16,566 nucleotides of DNA from Clostridiales bacterium (GCA_019423265.1 JAHZBS010000031.1:1-16566), one strand, 5' to 3'. Shown: positions 7,460-15,205, counted from the first letter of the stretch. Program-made: numbers and translations. The notes: generated from the letters alone by a model not told the origin.

Positions 7460-8854
7460 GTGGTTTTTTCCAGCCTCGTCTTTCTCTTTCTATATCTCCC
7501 CCTTGTCCTTCTCCTATACTACTGTTCCCCAAGACGGTTCCGCAATGCTCTCTTACTGCTTGCAAATCTACTCTTTTATGGCTGGGGGGAGCCGGTTTTT
7601 TTAAGCGTCATGCTGTTCTCCATCCTGTCCAGCTACGGATTTGGACTGCTGATCCAGCGGTACCGCCAACGCGAACGGTTGGCAAAGACCTTTGTTATTG
7701 TCTCCATCGTCACCAGCCTCGCACTCCTTGGATTTTTTAAGTATTCTGCCTTCCTGGCAGACATTGTAAGGGCGATCCCTCTTTTTTCAAGCCTACCGGC
7801 CCCTGTGATTCCGCTGCCCATCGGCATTTCTTTTTACATTTTTCAGACAATGTCCTATACCATCGATGTCTACCGCGGCGATACGGACGCGCAGCGCAGC
7901 GCTGTGGCGTACGGGGCGTATGTCTCCCTGTTTCCACAGCTCATCGCCGGCCCTATCGTCCGGTACAAGGACGTGGCGGCCCAACTGACAGAGCGACACG
8001 AAAACGCGGTTCAGTTTACGGAAGGAATCCGCCTTTTTGTCGCAGGGCTCGCAAAAAAAGTCTTGCTGGCCAATCCTATGGGGCTTCTGTGGGACGGCCT
8101 CCGGGCAAGCGCTCAACCTGGGCTGGTGGGCGCTTGGCTGGGCGCTATCGCCTTTAGTCTACAGATCTATTTTGATTTCAGCGGATATTCCGATATGGCA
8201 AGGGGCCTTGGAAAATTTTTTGGCTTTGAGTTTATGGAGAATTTTTGCTATCCCTACATATCCAGAAGCATTTCCGAGTTCTGGCGCCGCTGGCACATCT
8301 CCCTGAGCACATGGTTTCGGGATTACGTCTATATTCCGTTGGGCGGCAATCGCCGGGGGTTAAAGCGGACCATCCTCAACCTTTTGATCGTCTGGCTCCT
8401 GACAGGACTCTGGCATGGGGCCAACTATAACTATATTCTATGGGGGCTCTTTTATTTCGCACTGTTAGCCCTGGAAAAAGTATTTCTAAAAAGATGGCTG
8501 GACCGCGCCCCCGCCGGCATCGCCCATGGGTACAGCCTTCTGTGCATCCTTTTGGGATGGATGCTGTTCTACTTCGAGGATCTGGGACAGCTGAGACTCT
8601 ATCTAACCTCCATGTTTACCTATCAAGGTGTTCTTCTCTCGCCTCATGCGGGATACCTGGCACTGTCCTATCTGCCTTTGCTGCTGGTTGGAACCGTTGC
8701 TTCGACGCCTATAGGCAAGGCGCTGTTTGCCAAGCTTCCCGCAGGCCGCTGTTCCTTCGCCGCGGAATTCATCCTTTGCAGTTTGACCCTGCTCCTCTGT
8801 GTGGCGGCGCTTGTGAGCCAGAGCTATAACCCATTTTTATATTTTCGATTTTAA
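7460..8854 (+). CDS. MBOAT family membrane-bound O-acyltransferase (AlgI/DltB-like)
   Basis: A 464-residue polytopic membrane protein of the MBOAT family, which passes acyl groups, usually acetyl, across the membrane onto extracellular polymers. Hydrophobic segments run along most of the length. Both family histidines are present: His279 in FWRRWHISLSTWFRDY and the catalytic His319 in LTGLWHGANYNYILWG. PLPIGISFYIFQTMSY (about 118-133) and LIAGPIVRYKD (about 161-171) are also typical of the AlgI branch. The start is GTG at 7460, 7 nt after AAAGGA; no better ATG lies nearby. It sits third in the operon, with the DHHW protein as its likely periplasm-side partner. The polymer is not identified by the window: no glycosyltransferase or teichoic acid gene is adjacent. 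Confidence 0.93.
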   Translation: MVFSSLVFLFLYLPLVLLLYYCSPRRFRNALLLLANLLFYGWGEPVFLSVMLFSILSSYGFGLLIQRYRQRERLAKTFVIVSIVTSLALLGFFKYSAFLADIVRAIPLFSSLPAPVIPLPIGISFYIFQTMSYTIDVYRGDTDAQRSAVAYGAYVSLFPQLIAGPIVRYKDVAAQLTERHENAVQFTEGIRLFVAGLAKKVLLANPMGLLWDGLRASAQPGLVGAWLGAIAFSLQIYFDFSGYSDMARGLGKFFGFEFMENFCYPYISRSISEFWRRWHISLSTWFRDYVYIPLGGNRRGLKRTILNLLIVWLLTGLWHGANYNYILWGLFYFALLALEKVFLKRWLDRAPAGIAHGYSLLCILLGWMLFYFEDLGQLRLYLTSMFTYQGVLLSPHAGYLALSYLPLLLVGTVASTPIGKALFAKLPAGRCSFAAEFILCSLTLLLCVAALVSQSYNPFLYFRF

Positions 8855-8883
8855 CCGGAGAATCAAATTTCGAGGTGTCAGCC

Positions 8884-10023
8884 GTGGATACATCCCAGAA
8901 AAATTGGCCGCTGATCGCTTTCTTTTGCGGTTTTCTTGCCATCATCTCAATTCTCTTTCTATGTCTCCCGCCAAAATCCGTTTCCCCTGTGGAAAAAAGG
9001 ACTCTGGAACCGTTTCCCTCTGTCTCCGCCTCTGCCATAGCCAACGGCCGCTTCGAGGCGGGCATGGATCGATATGTGTCCGACCATATTCCGGGCCGCA
9101 CCCTGTGGGTTGGCGCCTATTCCTATTTTTGCCTGGCCACCGGCCGGAATGGTTGGAATGGCATTTACGCGGGGAAAGACGGCTATCTGCTTCGAGAGCC
9201 GATATCTCCCGACTATGAGGCGCTGTCGAGAAATCTTTCTTATATCCGGAGCTTTCTCAGCGCCGCGGAGATCCCGGCGACGATGCTGATCGTGCCGTCT
9301 GCTGGCGCGGTCCTGCCCGGCAAACTTCCTCAGAACCATGATGTCTACTATGATGCAGAGCTCCTCTCTCTCGCAAAGGCGCAGTTGGAATCCTCCGCCT
9401 CTTGGATCGATCTATCCTCCAGCTTTGAACCGCTGGCTGAGCTGGAACCGCTGTTTTACCGAACGGATCACCACTGGACCAGCCTTGGGGCTTATCGCGC
9501 CTATGAAGCCCTTCTATCCCAATGGTCCATCTCCCCTACGCCTCCAAGCCAATTTCAAGTTGCGTCGCATCCTGATTTCTACGGGACATCCTACTCCAAG
9601 AGCGCGCTGTGGGGAGTGAAACCGGATACAATGGAGATCTGGGATCAATGTCTTCCTGTCCAGGTTATGATATATGAGGACCCCTCCGGCGAAGCTTCCA
9701 CCGCCTCCTCCATGTTTTACCCGGACAATCTGGCCGGCGTTGATCCCTACAGTGTCTTTCTAAACGGAAATCACGCGCTGACCCGCATCGTCAATCCCTC
9801 TGCCAACGGTGGAACCTTGCTCATCCTGAAAGATTCCTTTGCAAACTGTCTGGCTCCATTTCTGGCAGCCCATTTCCGTGAAATCGATCTGATTGATTTG
9901 CGGTACTATCGCCCGGTCGATGGCCTCTCTCTCCTTGAGGATATTTCCGCCGACCAAATTCTTTTTGTCTATAGCTTGGACGATCTGGTGCAAGACCCCA
10001 ATTTTATGTGGTTGGCTCCGTAA
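8884..10023 (+). CDS. DHHW family protein (AlgJ/AlgX-like), membrane anchored
   Basis: A 379-residue protein with one N-terminal membrane segment (about 9-28) and a large external domain of the DHHW type, related to AlgJ and AlgX in the SGNH superfamily. The name-giving motif TDHHW is at about 194-198 and the LILKDSF segment supplies the predicted catalytic Ser318; KRTLEPFP after the anchor is also typical. These proteins accept the acyl group carried by the MBOAT partner and place it on the polymer. Two GTG codons compete for the start. GTG 8884 has GAGG 8 nt upstream; GTG 8875 would need GGAG 14 nt away and would add only three residues. I prefer 8884. The stop at 10023 is not followed by an obvious terminator, so some transcripts may reach the GH10 remnant. 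Confidence 0.85.
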   Translation: MDTSQKNWPLIAFFCGFLAIISILFLCLPPKSVSPVEKRTLEPFPSVSASAIANGRFEAGMDRYVSDHIPGRTLWVGAYSYFCLATGRNGWNGIYAGKDGYLLREPISPDYEALSRNLSYIRSFLSAAEIPATMLIVPSAGAVLPGKLPQNHDVYYDAELLSLAKAQLESSASWIDLSSSFEPLAELEPLFYRTDHHWTSLGAYRAYEALLSQWSISPTPPSQFQVASHPDFYGTSYSKSALWGVKPDTMEIWDQCLPVQVMIYEDPSGEASTASSMFYPDNLAGVDPYSVFLNGNHALTRIVNPSANGGTLLILKDSFANCLAPFLAAHFREIDLIDLRYYRPVDGLSLLEDISADQILFVYSLDDLVQDPNFMWLAP

Positions 10024-10128
10024 TATGATTTCACAGGATCGAAATATATTTGATGAAGTGGACGCAATCTTCTGTTACGATGTAGACAGTCTAAACCAAT
10101 CGAGGAGGAAATCCACATCCAATCCAGA

Positions 10129-11262
10129 ATGGAAGCCATACTGTCCACCTTCCGGCAGCAGGAAGACTATATGGAAGGCCGCATCCAGCGCGGAATCCAG
10201 GAACACCGGATGGATTACGCCTGTCTGCATTTCGTCGATAAAGAGGGACACCCACTGCCCCACGTGCAGGTGGAGGTTAAACAGATATCGCATGACTTTA
10301 AATTTGGCGCGAATCTCTTCATGTTGGACGAGTATGAAGACCCCCATTCTAATGAAGCGTACCAGGACGCTTTCTGTAAGCTATTTAACCACGCTATGAT
10401 ACATGGATGCCTGACTGGGTGCCCCGTGAAGTCCCGGCCATCAAACGGCTTTATGCAAAACGGATGGAGGAGCTCGCCTCCCGGTATCAACATCGAATCC
10501 CTGACTGGGAGGTTATCAATGAAACCCTTTGTCAATGGCATCTCTCCCTTTTATCGGGAGCCCGACTATCTGGACTGGAGCTTCCAGGAGGCGGCGCGCT
10601 GGTTTCCCTATAACCATCTTCTGATCAATGACGCTCACTGCAACATCTGGAATGTGTTCAATTATTCCCGGAGTCAGTACTATATGCTGATTGAGGGGCT
10701 GCTGGGCCGAGGCGTGCGCATCGATGGGATCGGGATGCAGTTTCACATGTTCTATTCCCGCGACGAGGAGGAAACGGCCACGAAGCTTTTCTACAATCCC
10801 CGCCATCTCTATAATGTTATGGACTGTTATGGGCATTTCCACCGCCCCGTGCAGATCTCCGAAGTCACGATTCCCGCCTACTCGGAGGAAGCCGGTGATG
10901 AAGCTGTTCAAGCTGAGATCGTCCGCCATCTGTACCGCATCTGGTTTTCCCATTCTAACACCGAGTCCATTGTATGGTGGAATCTCGCCGACGGCAGCGC
11001 ATATGGCGCAGAAAATTCGTATTATGGCGGTCTGCTTCGCGCAGATTTTACGCCAAAACCAGCCTACGAGGTTTTACAGCATCTAATCCATGGGGAATGG
11101 ACGTCCTGCGCCACTCTTGACACAGGCGACATGGCGGAGGCATCCTTCCACGGCTTCTTTGGCCGGTATTCCCTCACTGTTACTTGTAGGGGGAAGCAAT
11201 TTACCGAGAACATCCACCTCCAAAAGAAAGGGCCTCGAGAGTTTACCATCGTCTGCGATTGA
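10129..11262 (+). pseudogene. Degenerate GH10 endo-beta-1,4-xylanase-like gene
   Basis: A GH10-family gene that appears inactivated although 377 codons stay open. Intact parts: the N-terminal portion up to LFNHAM (about residue 91), and the C-terminal barrel from SPFYREPDYLDWSF to the end, including the predicted nucleophile Glu245 in QISEVT. Between them, about 10404-10530, the reading frame is wrong. The frame offset by two gives WMPDWVPREVPAIKRLY and WEVINETLC, which are clear GH10 segments; the acid/base Glu (GAA at 10521-10523) is therefore out of frame. The segment that should precede WMPDWVP, normally about 60 residues with the ENxxKW and WH substrate-binding strands, is missing. The good Shine-Dalgarno AGGAGG (10103-10108) is 8 nt from an in-frame ATC at 10117, suggesting a lost ATG; the first ATG is 20 nt away. 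Sequencing error could explain a one-base change but not the deletion. Confidence 0.75.
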
Positions 11263-11269
11263 TGGGAGA

Positions 11270-11306
11270 AAGCCTCCACAGGGGAACCGGCGCCCTGTGG
11301 GGGCTT
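11270..11306 (+). terminator. Hairpin terminator after the GH10 remnant
   Basis: 14-bp stem with one G-T pair, AAGCCTCCACAGGG (11270-11283) and CCCTGTGGGGGCTT (11293-11306), around a 9-nt loop, starting 7 nt after the stop. The tail GTTCAATTT is poor in T, so termination may be partial. Confidence 0.6.
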
Positions 11307-11355
11307 GTTCAATTTAGCTTACGCCTAATGCCAAAGAAAAAAAATAAAAAAGGGC

Positions 11356-11384
11356 TTGCAAAAACAGACAAGATATCATATAAT
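11356..11384 (+). promoter_or_regulatory. Promoter of tRNA-Gly
   Basis: TTGCAA (11356-11361), a 17-bp spacer, and a perfect TATAAT (11379-11384). The mature tRNA begins 12 nt after the -10, leaving about a 6-nt leader. Confidence 0.85.
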
Positions 11385-11396
11385 AATAGATGCAAT

Positions 11397-11469
11397 GCGC
11401 GAATGGCTCAATTGGCGGAGCACTGGCTTCCCAAGCCGGGGGTTGCGGGTTCGAGTCCCGTTTCGCGCT
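11397..11469 (+). tRNA. tRNA-Gly (anticodon CCC)
   Basis: A full 73-nt cloverleaf. The acceptor stem GCGCGAA pairs with TTCGCGC (11462-11468), and the discriminator base is T, as in bacterial tRNA-Gly. The D stem is GCTC/GAGC. The anticodon stem CTGGC/GCCGG encloses TTCCCAA with CCC at 11430-11432. The T arm is GCGGG-TTCGAGT-CCCGT. CCA is not encoded. It reads GGG glycine codons. Confidence 0.96.
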
Positions 11470-11478
11470 TCTGAGAGG

Positions 11479-11514
11479 AAGAGTCGAATGTCCACACGGC
11501 GTTCGGCTCTTTTC
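11479..11514 (+). terminator. Terminator of tRNA-Gly
   Basis: Stem of 12 bp with two G-T pairs, AAGAGTCGAATG (11479-11490) and CGTTCGGCTCTT (11500-11511), a 9-nt loop, then TTTTC. It begins 10 nt after the tRNA. Confidence 0.75.
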
Positions 11515-11583
11515 ATGCTATAGGAGAGTTTGCCGTGAGGCGGACGTTATTCACGATACCCTACATTTAAGGAGGCCCTATTC

Positions 11584-12540
11584 ATGCCGAAACCGAAACT
11601 TGTCATCGCACAGCCCTCGCTCCCCCCTGAGACCCGTGAACTGCTCCAGCAGGACTTCGAGCTGATCTATACCGATCCGAACAATTCAGATACTTTACAT
11701 CGGGACTTGTCTCAGGCGGCAGCACTGTTTCCCGCTTCATTGCAGGTCGATGAAGCGCTGCTGTCCCATGCGCCCCTACTGCGCATCGCCAGCAATGTTG
11801 GGGTTGGGTACAATAATTTTCACCTTGACGCTATGCGCCGCCATGGTGTCATGGGCACCAACACCCCCTTTGTACTGGATGACGCCGTCGCCGACGTCAT
11901 CGTTGGCCTGATGCTGGCATGTTGCCGTAGGATCAGCGAGCTAGACCGGTATGTAAAAGAGGGGCGCTGGAATGGCCGGGAGGGGCGCGGACTCTTTGGG
12001 CTGGAATTTAGCAAAAAGGCCCTGGGCATCATCGGGATGGGACGCATCGGACAGGCCGTAGCCCGTCGATGCCGCCTTGGCTTCTCGATGCGCGTCCAAT
12101 ACCACAACCGCAAGCCCCTCCCCTCCGACGCGGAAGCTATATACACGGACATGGACACTTTACTGCAAACTTCGGATTATATCCTCGTCATGACGCCTCT
12201 TACCCCGGAGACGGAGGGCATGATCGGCCTTGAAGAGTTTCGTAAGATGAAACGAACCGCCATCTTTATCAACGCCTCCCGAGGCGCCGTCGTGCGGGAA
12301 TCCGAGATGGTTGAGGCCCTTTCTCTGGGATACCTGTATGGAGCGGGGCTTGATGTCTACCAGCAGGAGCCCATTGATCCCGCCAACCCGCTCCTTAGAT
12401 TTCCAAATGTTGTGACAACGCCCCACATCGGCTCGTCAACCCATGAGACGCGGGACGCCATGTTTCTGCGCGCTGCCCAGAATATGCACGCTTTCGCTTC
12501 CGGGCAAACGCCGCCGGACGTGGTGCCAGAGCTGCGGTAG
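11584..12540 (+). CDS. D-isomer-specific 2-hydroxyacid dehydrogenase (GhrB-like glyoxylate/hydroxypyruvate or 2-ketogluconate reductase)
   Basis: A cytoplasmic NAD(P)-dependent dehydrogenase of 318 residues, full length for the family. The substrate domain carries NVGVGYNNFHLDA (71-83), typical of the GhrB/glyoxylate reductase branch. The Rossmann motif GMGRIG is at 151-156. The catalytic residues Arg233 (NASRGAVV), Glu262 (QQEP) and His281 (TPHIGS) are all present. Likely substrates are glyoxylate, hydroxypyruvate or 2-ketogluconate, but neighbouring genes give no help in choosing. The ATG is 8 nt from AAGGAGG. No strong promoter is visible between the tRNA terminator and the start, so it may have a weak promoter around 11530-11560 or depend on read-through from the tRNA. 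A strong bidirectional terminator follows. Confidence 0.9.
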   Translation: MPKPKLVIAQPSLPPETRELLQQDFELIYTDPNNSDTLHRDLSQAAALFPASLQVDEALLSHAPLLRIASNVGVGYNNFHLDAMRRHGVMGTNTPFVLDDAVADVIVGLMLACCRRISELDRYVKEGRWNGREGRGLFGLEFSKKALGIIGMGRIGQAVARRCRLGFSMRVQYHNRKPLPSDAEAIYTDMDTLLQTSDYILVMTPLTPETEGMIGLEEFRKMKRTAIFINASRGAVVRESEMVEALSLGYLYGAGLDVYQQEPIDPANPLLRFPNVVTTPHIGSSTHETRDAMFLRAAQNMHAFASGQTPPDVVPELR

Positions 12541-12553
12541 GTTTGGATCAATC

Positions 12554-12587
12554 AAAAAAATGCCCAGTTTAGACTGAGCATTTTTTT
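12554..12587. terminator. Bidirectional terminator between the 2-hydroxyacid dehydrogenase gene and the HAD gene
   Basis: Arms AAAAAAATGCCCAGT (12554-12568) and ACTGAGCATTTTTTT (12573-12587) with one mismatch and a 4-nt TTAG loop. Seven Ts follow the hairpin core on either strand, so it serves both converging genes. It lies 13 nt after the dehydrogenase stop and 72 nt after the HAD stop. Confidence 0.9.
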
Positions 12588-12659
12588 GCTTACTTTGGAT
12601 TCGTTATGCGCATACGCGGTGTCTGCGTCTGATACTTTTGCTCTCATATCCATTTTACA

Positions 12660-13379
12660 TTATAGCAGCTTAGAAACACAGGATGCCAGCTGCCTGTAGT
12701 CATCAATACACAGAAAGGTATAGGGGGATCGGTACACATCCTCGTCATTCCCTCCGGAACCGTAGTCGTCGCCGATATAGACAATCTCGGAAGTTGACAA
12801 CTGGTGGCGTCGGCAGTAGGCGTCCAGCGCGTTTCGTTTATTGTACGGCTGTGGCACGATGTCAAAGGAGGAGGAGCCTCCCACGAAGACTGTATACGGG
12901 TAGAACGCGGCGCGGACGGTGGACAGCATGCGCCGCCGGAATCCACGCGAAGGGTCCATGGCCAGCTTGTCTTCCAGAGAGGCGGCTGTTCCAAGGAGGG
13001 GGAACGTCATCAGACCGGACGCGTGAAATTCCATACTGTCACCTTGATACCGTTCAAGTCCCCACTGCTTGCGCAGAGACATCGCCTGCGTCAAGGCCCA
13101 CTTTCGATCTACCGGGACAGATTGATCGTCTGTAATCTGGAGCTCCCCGTCATGGCAGGATGCCGCTTGCATCCCATAGTGGCCAATGATATCGAGGGGA
13201 TAGCGGTCTAGCTGCTCCCATATGCGGCGGCAGGAGCCCGCGCCGACGATGAGCAACTGGTAGCGCTGTCCGAGGCGCTCCAATATCCGGCGATTATCGA
13301 CGTCAAGCTTACATTTGTGCTGAGTCAAAGTCCCATCCAGATCGAAGGCGACGACTTTCCAGGTGTTCACATCAGCCAT
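12660..13379 (-). CDS. HAD superfamily phosphatase (subclass IIB, phosphomannomutase/sucrose-phosphatase-like)
   Basis: A cytoplasmic HAD hydrolase of 239 residues. Motif I is FDLDGTLT (Asp13 nucleophile, Asp15), Lys181 is the motif III lysine in YNKRNAL, and motif IV is YIGDDYGSGGND with Asp204/Asp205 and Asp212. The fold resembles the Cof/sucrose-phosphatase group (IIB cap between motifs II and III). The substrate is unknown; a small phosphorylated sugar or polyol is likely. I place the start at ATG 13379, with GGAGG 9 nt upstream; the longer frame to 13433 lies inside the upstream gene and adds a basic extension not typical of HAD proteins. This start overlaps the GDPD stop by 8 nt, so the two are translationally coupled, and the HAD enzyme may act on something released by the GDPD enzyme, such as a glycerol phosphate. 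Confidence 0.85.
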   Translation of the reverse strand: MADVNTWKVVAFDLDGTLTQHKCKLDVDNRRILERLGQRYQLLIVGAGSCRRIWEQLDRYPLDIIGHYGMQAASCHDGELQITDDQSVPVDRKWALTQAMSLRKQWGLERYQGDSMEFHASGLMTFPLLGTAASLEDKLAMDPSRGFRRRMLSTVRAAFYPYTVFVGGSSSFDIVPQPYNKRNALDAYCRRHQLSTSEIVYIGDDYGSGGNDEDVYRSPYTFLCIDDYRQLASCVSKLL

Positions 13380-14145
13380 GGCATTCTTCCTCCGAGAGTG
13401 CGGATACAATGGAGATTGCCGTGCGGGGATCATTGGTGGTTACCAGCCGCCCACCCCGCTGGATTGCCAGGGCGAAATCTTCCCTTTCTGTCAGGGATGC
13501 GCCGAGCCACGGTTCAATCCCCCTGGCCAACAGATCGTCGAAGTAGGATTGGCGCGGGCATGGAGACCCATCCACGAGGCAGGCACAGTAAAGGTATTCC
13601 GCTGGATCCCGGCTTTGATCGAGCAAAAATCGGTAGGGGTAGAAGCCGTGCAGACGATAACGGTGGGGATACTTCGCGTGAATGTACTCCAGGAGCTGTG
13701 CGTTGAAACTGTTAAGGATACAGCGCTCAGCCAAACCATGCCGTTCCACGCTGTCGATGACTTTGACCACACACTCGTAGCCAAAGGCAGCGCCGCACTC
13801 GCTTGGATAATCCTTTAACTCCAGATTGAATTGCAGGTTCGGATAGTGCACGAATTCGTCCAGGAATTCGTCCAGGGTGGGAATTCGCTCAGTGCCCCCC
13901 TCTTTTGTAGCCGCATTGCAGCGACGAATCTCCGATAGCGTTTTATCTCGGACCAAGCCATGTCCATCGGTGGTCCGATCCAACGATGGATCATGGATCA
14001 GAACCAGGTTTCCATCCTTCGTCATATGGATATCCGTCTCGATCATATCCACGCCTAAATCCACAGCCGATTGAAACGATGGCATCGTATTCTCCGCATA
14101 GTCGACGGGATTGCCTCTGTGTCCGGCAATCAGCATTTTTCTCAT
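13372..14145 (-). CDS. Glycerophosphodiester phosphodiesterase (GDPD family)
   Basis: A 257-residue GDPD enzyme that hydrolyses glycerophosphodiesters to sn-glycerol 3-phosphate and an alcohol. It has no signal peptide, so it is cytoplasmic. The family residues are present: HRGNP (His9-Arg10), ENT (19-21), the metal ligands Glu36 and Asp38 in IETDIH, His51 in LIHDP, and Glu109/Lys111 in NLELKDY. The C-terminal RLVTTNDP matches the usual final strand. The ATG at 14143-14145 has GGGAG close upstream. It is the first gene of a two-gene unit with the HAD phosphatase and is transcribed divergently from a DeoR-family gene. Facing promoters with a shared palindrome suggest that the regulator controls this pair. 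Confidence 0.92.
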   Translation of the reverse strand: MRKMLIAGHRGNPVDYAENTMPSFQSAVDLGVDMIETDIHMTKDGNLVLIHDPSLDRTTDGHGLVRDKTLSEIRRCNAATKEGGTERIPTLDEFLDEFVHYPNLQFNLELKDYPSECGAAFGYECVVKVIDSVERHGLAERCILNSFNAQLLEYIHAKYPHRYRLHGFYPYRFLLDQSRDPAEYLYCACLVDGSPCPRQSYFDDLLARGIEPWLGASLTEREDFALAIQRGGRLVTTNDPRTAISIVSALSEEECHG

Positions 14146-14161
14146 AAATGACTCTCCCTTC

Positions 14162-14189
14162 TTGACAACTTGGTATCGTATGATAGAAT
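14162..14189 (+). promoter_or_regulatory. Promoter of the DeoR-family gene
   Basis: Perfect TTGACA (14162-14167), a 16-bp spacer, TAGAAT (14184-14189). The -10 shares bases with the -10 of the opposing GDPD promoter, so the two transcription units compete or are repressed together. The leader to ATG 14267 is about 70 nt and contains CGATCAG twice at a 10-bp period (14240 and 14250). Confidence 0.7.
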
Positions 14190-14198
14190 TGTATCATA
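14179..14198. promoter_or_regulatory. Palindromic operator, probable DeoR-family binding site
   Basis: TATGATAGAATTGTATCATA is a 20-bp palindrome with only two opposed positions (8 and 13) breaking symmetry. It covers the -10 elements of both divergent promoters, the position expected for a repressor site. That the neighbouring DeoR-family protein binds it is inferred from location. Confidence 0.6.
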
Positions 14199-14216
14199 TC
14201 GATCAAGTTCATTCAA
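14188..14216 (-). promoter_or_regulatory. Promoter of the GDPD-HAD operon
   Basis: On the minus strand, TTGAAT (14216-14211), a 17-bp spacer, and TACAAT (14193-14188) with TGA just before the -10 (extended -10). Its -10 lies inside the 20-bp palindrome at 14179-14198. Confidence 0.7.
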
Positions 14217-14266
14217 TTCATGGCGCAAAAAATGAATGGCGATCAGAAACGATCAGGAGGGCCGCA

Positions 14267-15037
14267 ATGATTACGATCCAGAGGCAGGAGGAGATCCTGC
14301 GGATTTTGCAGGAAAAGAAAACTGTTACCGTTGGGTATTTGGCTGAATTGCTGTATGTCAGCCTGCCGACGATTCGAAGGGATCTGGCTAAGCTAGAAAG
14401 TCAGGGACTTGTTCAGAGAAGTCACGGAGGCGTTCGGCTAAACCTGGAGCCCAACAATGAAATTCCGATCCAATTCCGCAATACCTATAACAAGCGAGAA
14501 AAATTTCGCCTGTGTAAGGCGGCTGCGCGGTTGGTGCGGGAAGGCGACGTTGTGTTTATGGATGGATCGACGACCGTCTTGCCGCTGATAGGCCTTCTTA
14601 AAGATATTCATAACTTGACGGTGATTACCAACGGTGTCCATGCCGCCGTTATGCTGGGAAAAGCGGGGATTCGCGCCTATTCAACGGGAGGCGAGCTGAT
14701 TGAATGTTCCATGGCCTTTGCCGGGCCCATCGCTCAGAAAACGGTGAGAGGTTTCAATGCGGATGTATGTTTTTTCTCCTCCAGCGGGCTCAGCGAGGAT
14801 GGATGGATCTCGGATTATTCAGAGGCGGAGACGGCGCTGCGCCGGGCGATGATTGAAAACGCCGGACGCTCTGTCTTTCTGTGTGATTCTAGCAAGATTG
14901 GACGGCGCTCGGCGTTTAACCTCATGCATCTGGAGGAGCTGACCTGCGCTGTTGTCGGTCAGGCTCTGCCGAAGGCGATTCATACTGGCGAATGCCAACT
15001 TATCATACCAGATAGCAACAGTCCAAAGGCCAATTGA
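14267..15037 (+). CDS. DeoR/GlpR-family transcriptional regulator
   Basis: A 256-residue repressor of the DeoR family. The N-terminal helix-turn-helix spans about 21-55 (VGYLAELLYVSLPTIRRDLA, then the wing SHGGV). The C-terminal sugar-phosphate sensing domain follows from about 75, with DGSTTVLPL, ITNGVHAA, the STGGEL turn, FAGPIAQKT and DSSKIGRR. Such proteins are released from DNA by a phosphorylated sugar or polyol. The ATG at 14267 is 6 nt after AGGAGG; the frame is open back to 14111, but that would overlap the GDPD gene and the promoters. Regulation of GDPD-HAD and itself is likely from the shared palindrome. A glycerol-phosphate type effector would fit the GDPD neighbour but is not shown. 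Confidence 0.92.
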   Translation: MITIQRQEEILRILQEKKTVTVGYLAELLYVSLPTIRRDLAKLESQGLVQRSHGGVRLNLEPNNEIPIQFRNTYNKREKFRLCKAAARLVREGDVVFMDGSTTVLPLIGLLKDIHNLTVITNGVHAAVMLGKAGIRAYSTGGELIECSMAFAGPIAQKTVRGFNADVCFFSSSGLSEDGWISDYSEAETALRRAMIENAGRSVFLCDSSKIGRRSAFNLMHLEELTCAVVGQALPKAIHTGECQLIIPDSNSPKAN

Positions 15038-15143
15038 GAGCTATTGGGCTATTTCCCATAACCATCCACAGTCGCTGCCTCCTGCCTTGACATTGACGGC
15101 GTAATGCCGTATGATTTTAGTCTTTAATTATATTTAATTTTTC

Positions 15144-15172
15144 TTGCGCTATTCACATTTTTATGGTAATAT
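15144..15172 (+). promoter_or_regulatory. Extended -10 promoter of regulator-like gene B, sister of the gene A promoter
   Basis: TTGCGC (15144-15149), a 17-bp spacer beginning TATTCACA, and TAATAT (15167-15172) preceded by TGG. The distance from the start of the -35 to the ATG is 62 nt, exactly as in gene A, and the ribosome-binding 12-mer GATTGGAGTGAT (15189-15200) is identical. The stretch upstream (15117-15143) is nearly all A/T and could act as an UP element. Confidence 0.7.
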
Positions 15173-15205
15173 TAAGACATATTATTTTGATTGGAGTGAT
15201 TGAAG

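Noticed and set aside
10407..10613. Separate 68-codon ORF containing WVPREVPAIKRLY and WEVINETLC
   Set aside because: It is the out-of-frame middle of the GH10 gene and has no ribosome binding site of its own.
11548..11560. TATTCAC upstream of the 2-hydroxyacid dehydrogenase, recalling the gene A/B promoter block
   Set aside because: There is no TTG-type -35 directly before it and no -10 at the right distance, so it looks like chance.
13380..13433. Longer N-terminus for the HAD protein
   Set aside because: It lies within the GDPD coding region, adds a non-family basic extension, and a good GGAGG precedes the ATG at 13379.
14111..14266. Upstream extension of the DeoR-family frame
   Set aside because: It would overlap the GDPD gene and both promoters; AGGAGG 6 nt before ATG 14267 and the family N-terminus settle the start.
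15096..15110. Hairpin ACGGC-GTAAT-GCCGT after the DeoR gene
   Set aside because: Only a 5-bp stem with no proper T run; too weak to call a terminator.
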